Part shown: piece by piece, positions 33,306 through 35,723 of the stretch | How the letters are laid out: each line of letters begins with the position of its first letter | Position numbering within the stretch: the stretch's first letter is position 1 | Assembly: GCA_019137255.1 (NCBI GenBank) | Contig: WPDH01000029.1 | Span: forward strand, 2,820 to 38,542 | Origin: Corinectria fuckeliana | Taxonomy: Eukaryota > Ascomycota > Sordariomycetes > Hypocreales > Nectriaceae | Direction of reading: 5' to 3' | DNA: 35,723 nt | Position numbers and translations under genes: made by a program | Notes under the pieces: model-generated | What the model was told of the DNA's origin: nothing | The model's database searches: none | Seen by the model: the letters and a program-made list of their open reading frames with translations, nothing else

Positions 33306-34223
33306 TTAGCACTTCTATTTAAGACTATTAGCTAATTAGTATAGTATAAGATTCTTAATACTCTTATAGTTATATATAGTATTTTAACTTTATATTATAT
33401 ATTATAAAACAGTTAAGCTAAGTAGGATCTTATAATAGTAAAGTTTAATAATAAGACTACTTCTTATATATGTCTAATTATATTAATAATACTATTAGCC
33501 TATAGTGTGAATTTCTATAAGGCTTATTACTAGGGTATTATTATAAAAAAGCTAGAAAACATATTAAAAGCACTCTAGGTAATAAGATACTTATAGTAAG
33601 TAAGCTAGAAAGAAGATATTAAATAGGAAATTATCTTATATTATTACTTATATAATATAACAGCTATAGTATAAAACCTAGAAAAATATATAATAACTCT
33701 TATAGCTAAAAGTAAGATTTTAGATATTATTAAGAGAGAAACTTATATTATTTATAGTTTTAAAATTCTATAAAGTTAGCTAGAATAGAGTGTATCTTAG
33801 TATCTAAGAATATAAGTACCTTAAGATAAGATAGAGTCTTTTAAATTAGAGGGGGAGAGTTTATTCTACTCTAAGCTAGCCTAATTCTTTCTAGCTAACC
33901 CTAATAAGACTAAGCTTATTAGAAAGTATAATATTAAGCAGATTACTATAGTATAAAGTATTAGCTCCCTAATAACTAATAGCTATATTATATTAATAGT
34001 AGTACTTAGTAAAAGGGAAGTTAGTATTATACTTAGAAACTTTATAAAGGCAGAGAAAGATAATACTATAATAAGACTCTTATAAAAGGTAAAGAGTATT
34101 AGCAGCCTAATAAGCTTTATAATAACCTAGCCTGTTATACTATTTGCTATACTATCTAAAAAGAGGATATAACTAATAGTAGCTAACTTAGTAAGAAAGA
34201 GGCACTAGTTTTTAAAGTAGTAA
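33306..34223 (+). pseudogene. RIP-decayed coding frame F (about 300 codons)
   Basis: The frame in register with 33426 opens straight after palindrome H8 (ALLFKTIS from 33309). It reads DLIIVKFNNKTTSYICLIIL, LIAKSKILDIIKRETYIIYS, IESFKLEGESLFYSKLA and LRNFIKAEKDNTIIRLL. It ends among stops at 34206-34223. A hydrophobic run near YICLIILIILLAYSV could be a membrane segment, though RIP inflates isoleucine and leucine. No family recognised. Confidence 0.45.
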
Positions 34224-34763
34224 GTAGTAATAGTATAAATATATAAGATAGTAGTATAAAAGTAATAATATCTATAAGATAAGAAGTAAAACAAAAAAAG
34301 CAACTAGTTTAGTAAGTAGTAATAGTAAAAAATAGGTATTAATTAGAAATATATTAGACCTAACTTTAAGACTCTTATATAATAGCCTTAGTATAACTAT
34401 AAATATTATAAGACTGCCTACCTAAGGTATTACACTTAGTATATATCTTTTTTTTTCTTCTCTCTTTTTCTTTCTCTCTTTTTTTCTCTTTTATCTCTTT
34501 TACTACTATTACTATTAGTAAGATAATAATAGCTATTCTTAAAGACTATCTTAGTATAACCACCTTCTAAATATTTTTAAATATTCTCTTAAGATACTCT
34601 TAACCTTTACTAAGCACCTTTATTATAATAACTATTCTTAAGATTTATCTTAGTAAGCTAATTACTATAAACCTTCTTATTAGAATAACTATTTTAAGAA
34701 ACTATCTTAAAAAGCCTTACCTTTTAAACAACTAAGATTAATATCTAATCTTACTTATTATAA
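34224..34763. other. Spacer with CT-rich tract and three half-palindromes
   Basis: A long pyrimidine tract (about 34447-34500) is followed by half-palindromes at 34525-34553, 34624-34652 and 34678-34709. All contain AATA(G/A)CTATT and end like TATCTTA. No full palindrome is formed by any of them alone. No coding frame seen. Confidence 0.5.
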
Positions 34764-35279
34764 GTAATATTAAATAGCTACTAAGAAAAGACCTTATATT
34801 ATCTCTTATAGATAAGCTTTTAGGTTTTTATTTACTAAACTTACTATTTTATCTTAGTAATATACCACCTAGATTTAATATATAATATAATAGATATTAG
34901 TATTAAGAGTGTATAAGAGATTACTTTAACTAGTATTAGAAGTTCTTTTAGTATTTTAACTAAGAAATACTAACTTACTATAGTAAATAAGATAAGCTAT
35001 CTTATTCTTAATAGTATTATTTAACTAACTATAAAATAGCTAAATCTAATAGTATATTATAATATAAGTATTATATTCTTATAAAATACTCTTATAAAGT
35101 TATAATACTAAAAGAGTTTAATATTCTTATTAAGACTATTATTAAGTAAGATAAGATAAGTTATTATATTTCTACTCTTAGGTACTTAAGCTAATATATA
35201 TAATATATAGATTACTTATAGGTTAGCTTTTTATCTTATTATAAAAGCTATAATTTATAAGTAAAAATACTTAGAGTGA
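34764..35279 (+). pseudogene. RIP-decayed coding frame G (about 170 codons)
   Basis: The frame through 34764 reads HLDLIYNIIDISIKSV, EITLTSIRSSFSILTKKY, LTIVNKISYLILNSII and RLAFYLIIKAII, ending at TGA 35277-35279. TGA is seldom made by RIP, so this may be the original stop. It follows the half-palindrome cluster and has the same orientation as the other frames. Unrecognised; the start is unclear. Confidence 0.4.
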
Positions 35280-35723
35280 AAATAAGAGTATAATTATTAA
35301 GATACTATTATATACTAAGAGGAGATTAATATAGAAAATATCTTATATAAGAAGAAATAATATAATAATTATTAGGCTATACTTAATAATAGTATACTAA
35401 ATTAATAAAAAATAATAAGAGATATATTTATTATATAATTTTAATAATTTTAATCTTATATTATCTTATAATAACTATCTAAGTATATAAAATTTCTAAG
35501 ATTTAAAAAAAATAAGTTTAAAAAGTTAATTTTATATTATTTTTTATAAAATAAATTTAAGTAAAGTAAAATAGATTATAAATTCTTAGTTAAATATAAT
35601 ATAGTATATTAAGTCTTAAGAATACTTTATATAATTTTAAAGATATTTATATTATATATCTTTTTATAGTAATTTTTACTTTCTTTTTAAAAGAAATTAA
35701 AGTTAAAAGTATAAATTTTTATA
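35280..35723. repeat. RIP-decayed A/T-rich end of window
   Basis: No coding frame or palindrome is evident. The block continues beyond the window. Confidence 0.5.

Noticed and set aside
22625..34709. CRISPR-like or REP-type array
   Set aside because: Spacers are gene-length and uneven, and the organism is eukaryotic; a dispersed intergenic palindrome family is the simpler description.
1..35723. Mitochondrial origin because of high A/T content and hairpins
   Set aside because: The A/T richness is due to loss of CA/TG dinucleotides (RIP), which acts on nuclear DNA. The window also holds a MULE, a spliced nuclear-type gene and helicase-type remnants.

Overview
The window looks like nuclear DNA from a filamentous ascomycete (Pezizomycotina), probably an accessory or subtelomeric region. 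About 80% of it is extremely A/T-rich and strongly depleted of CpA and TpG, with excess TpA. This is the signature of repeat-induced point mutation (RIP). The genes that can be read (a PD-(D/E)XK-like fungal gene with a short GT-AG intron, pieces of fungal RecQ-type helicases, a Hop-like MULE transposon) also fit such a genome. No sequence search was possible, so family calls rest on motif recognition by eye.

Layout. 1-6.8 kb: RIP-decayed repeats, including a duplicated 140-bp sequence, one copy of a short retroposon with a (TAAA)n tail, and several small tandem repeats. 6.8-10.5 kb and 14.4-16.8 kb: one island of normal base composition, split by a transposon. The island holds a broken N-terminal half of a fungal helicase-like gene, a frameshifted small gene, a small minus-strand gene or pseudogene, a large nested palindrome, one apparently intact spliced PD-(D/E)XK-like gene, and a C-terminal zinc-binding helicase-type fragment at the right edge. 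10.5-14.4 kb: a 3,904-bp MULE with 89-bp terminal inverted repeats and a 9-bp target duplication. Its interior is destroyed by RIP but its ends are almost untouched. 16.8-22.3 kb: RIP-decayed repeats with a second retroposon copy in a 14-bp target duplication, then two adjacent tandem arrays (47-bp and 18-bp units).

22.6-35.4 kb is the most unusual part. Although heavily RIP-mutated, it keeps a series of co-oriented (+) decayed coding frames, one of about 1,380 codons and several of 170-500 codons. Between them lie copies of a roughly 54-63 bp palindrome. Four cassettes (A, C, D and E) have a copy near each end. In two cases the palindrome begins at, or three bases after, the apparent stop codon; one frame opens directly after a palindrome. 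This resembles a multi-gene mobile or virus-like element with a hairpin at every gene boundary. None of its frames could be matched to a known family.

Functionally, little here is likely to be expressed apart from the PD-(D/E)XK-like gene. The window is mainly a record of insertions: repeats invaded and were mutated, a MULE landed in the surviving gene island, and helicase-type fragments of the kind common near fungal telomeres flank that island.
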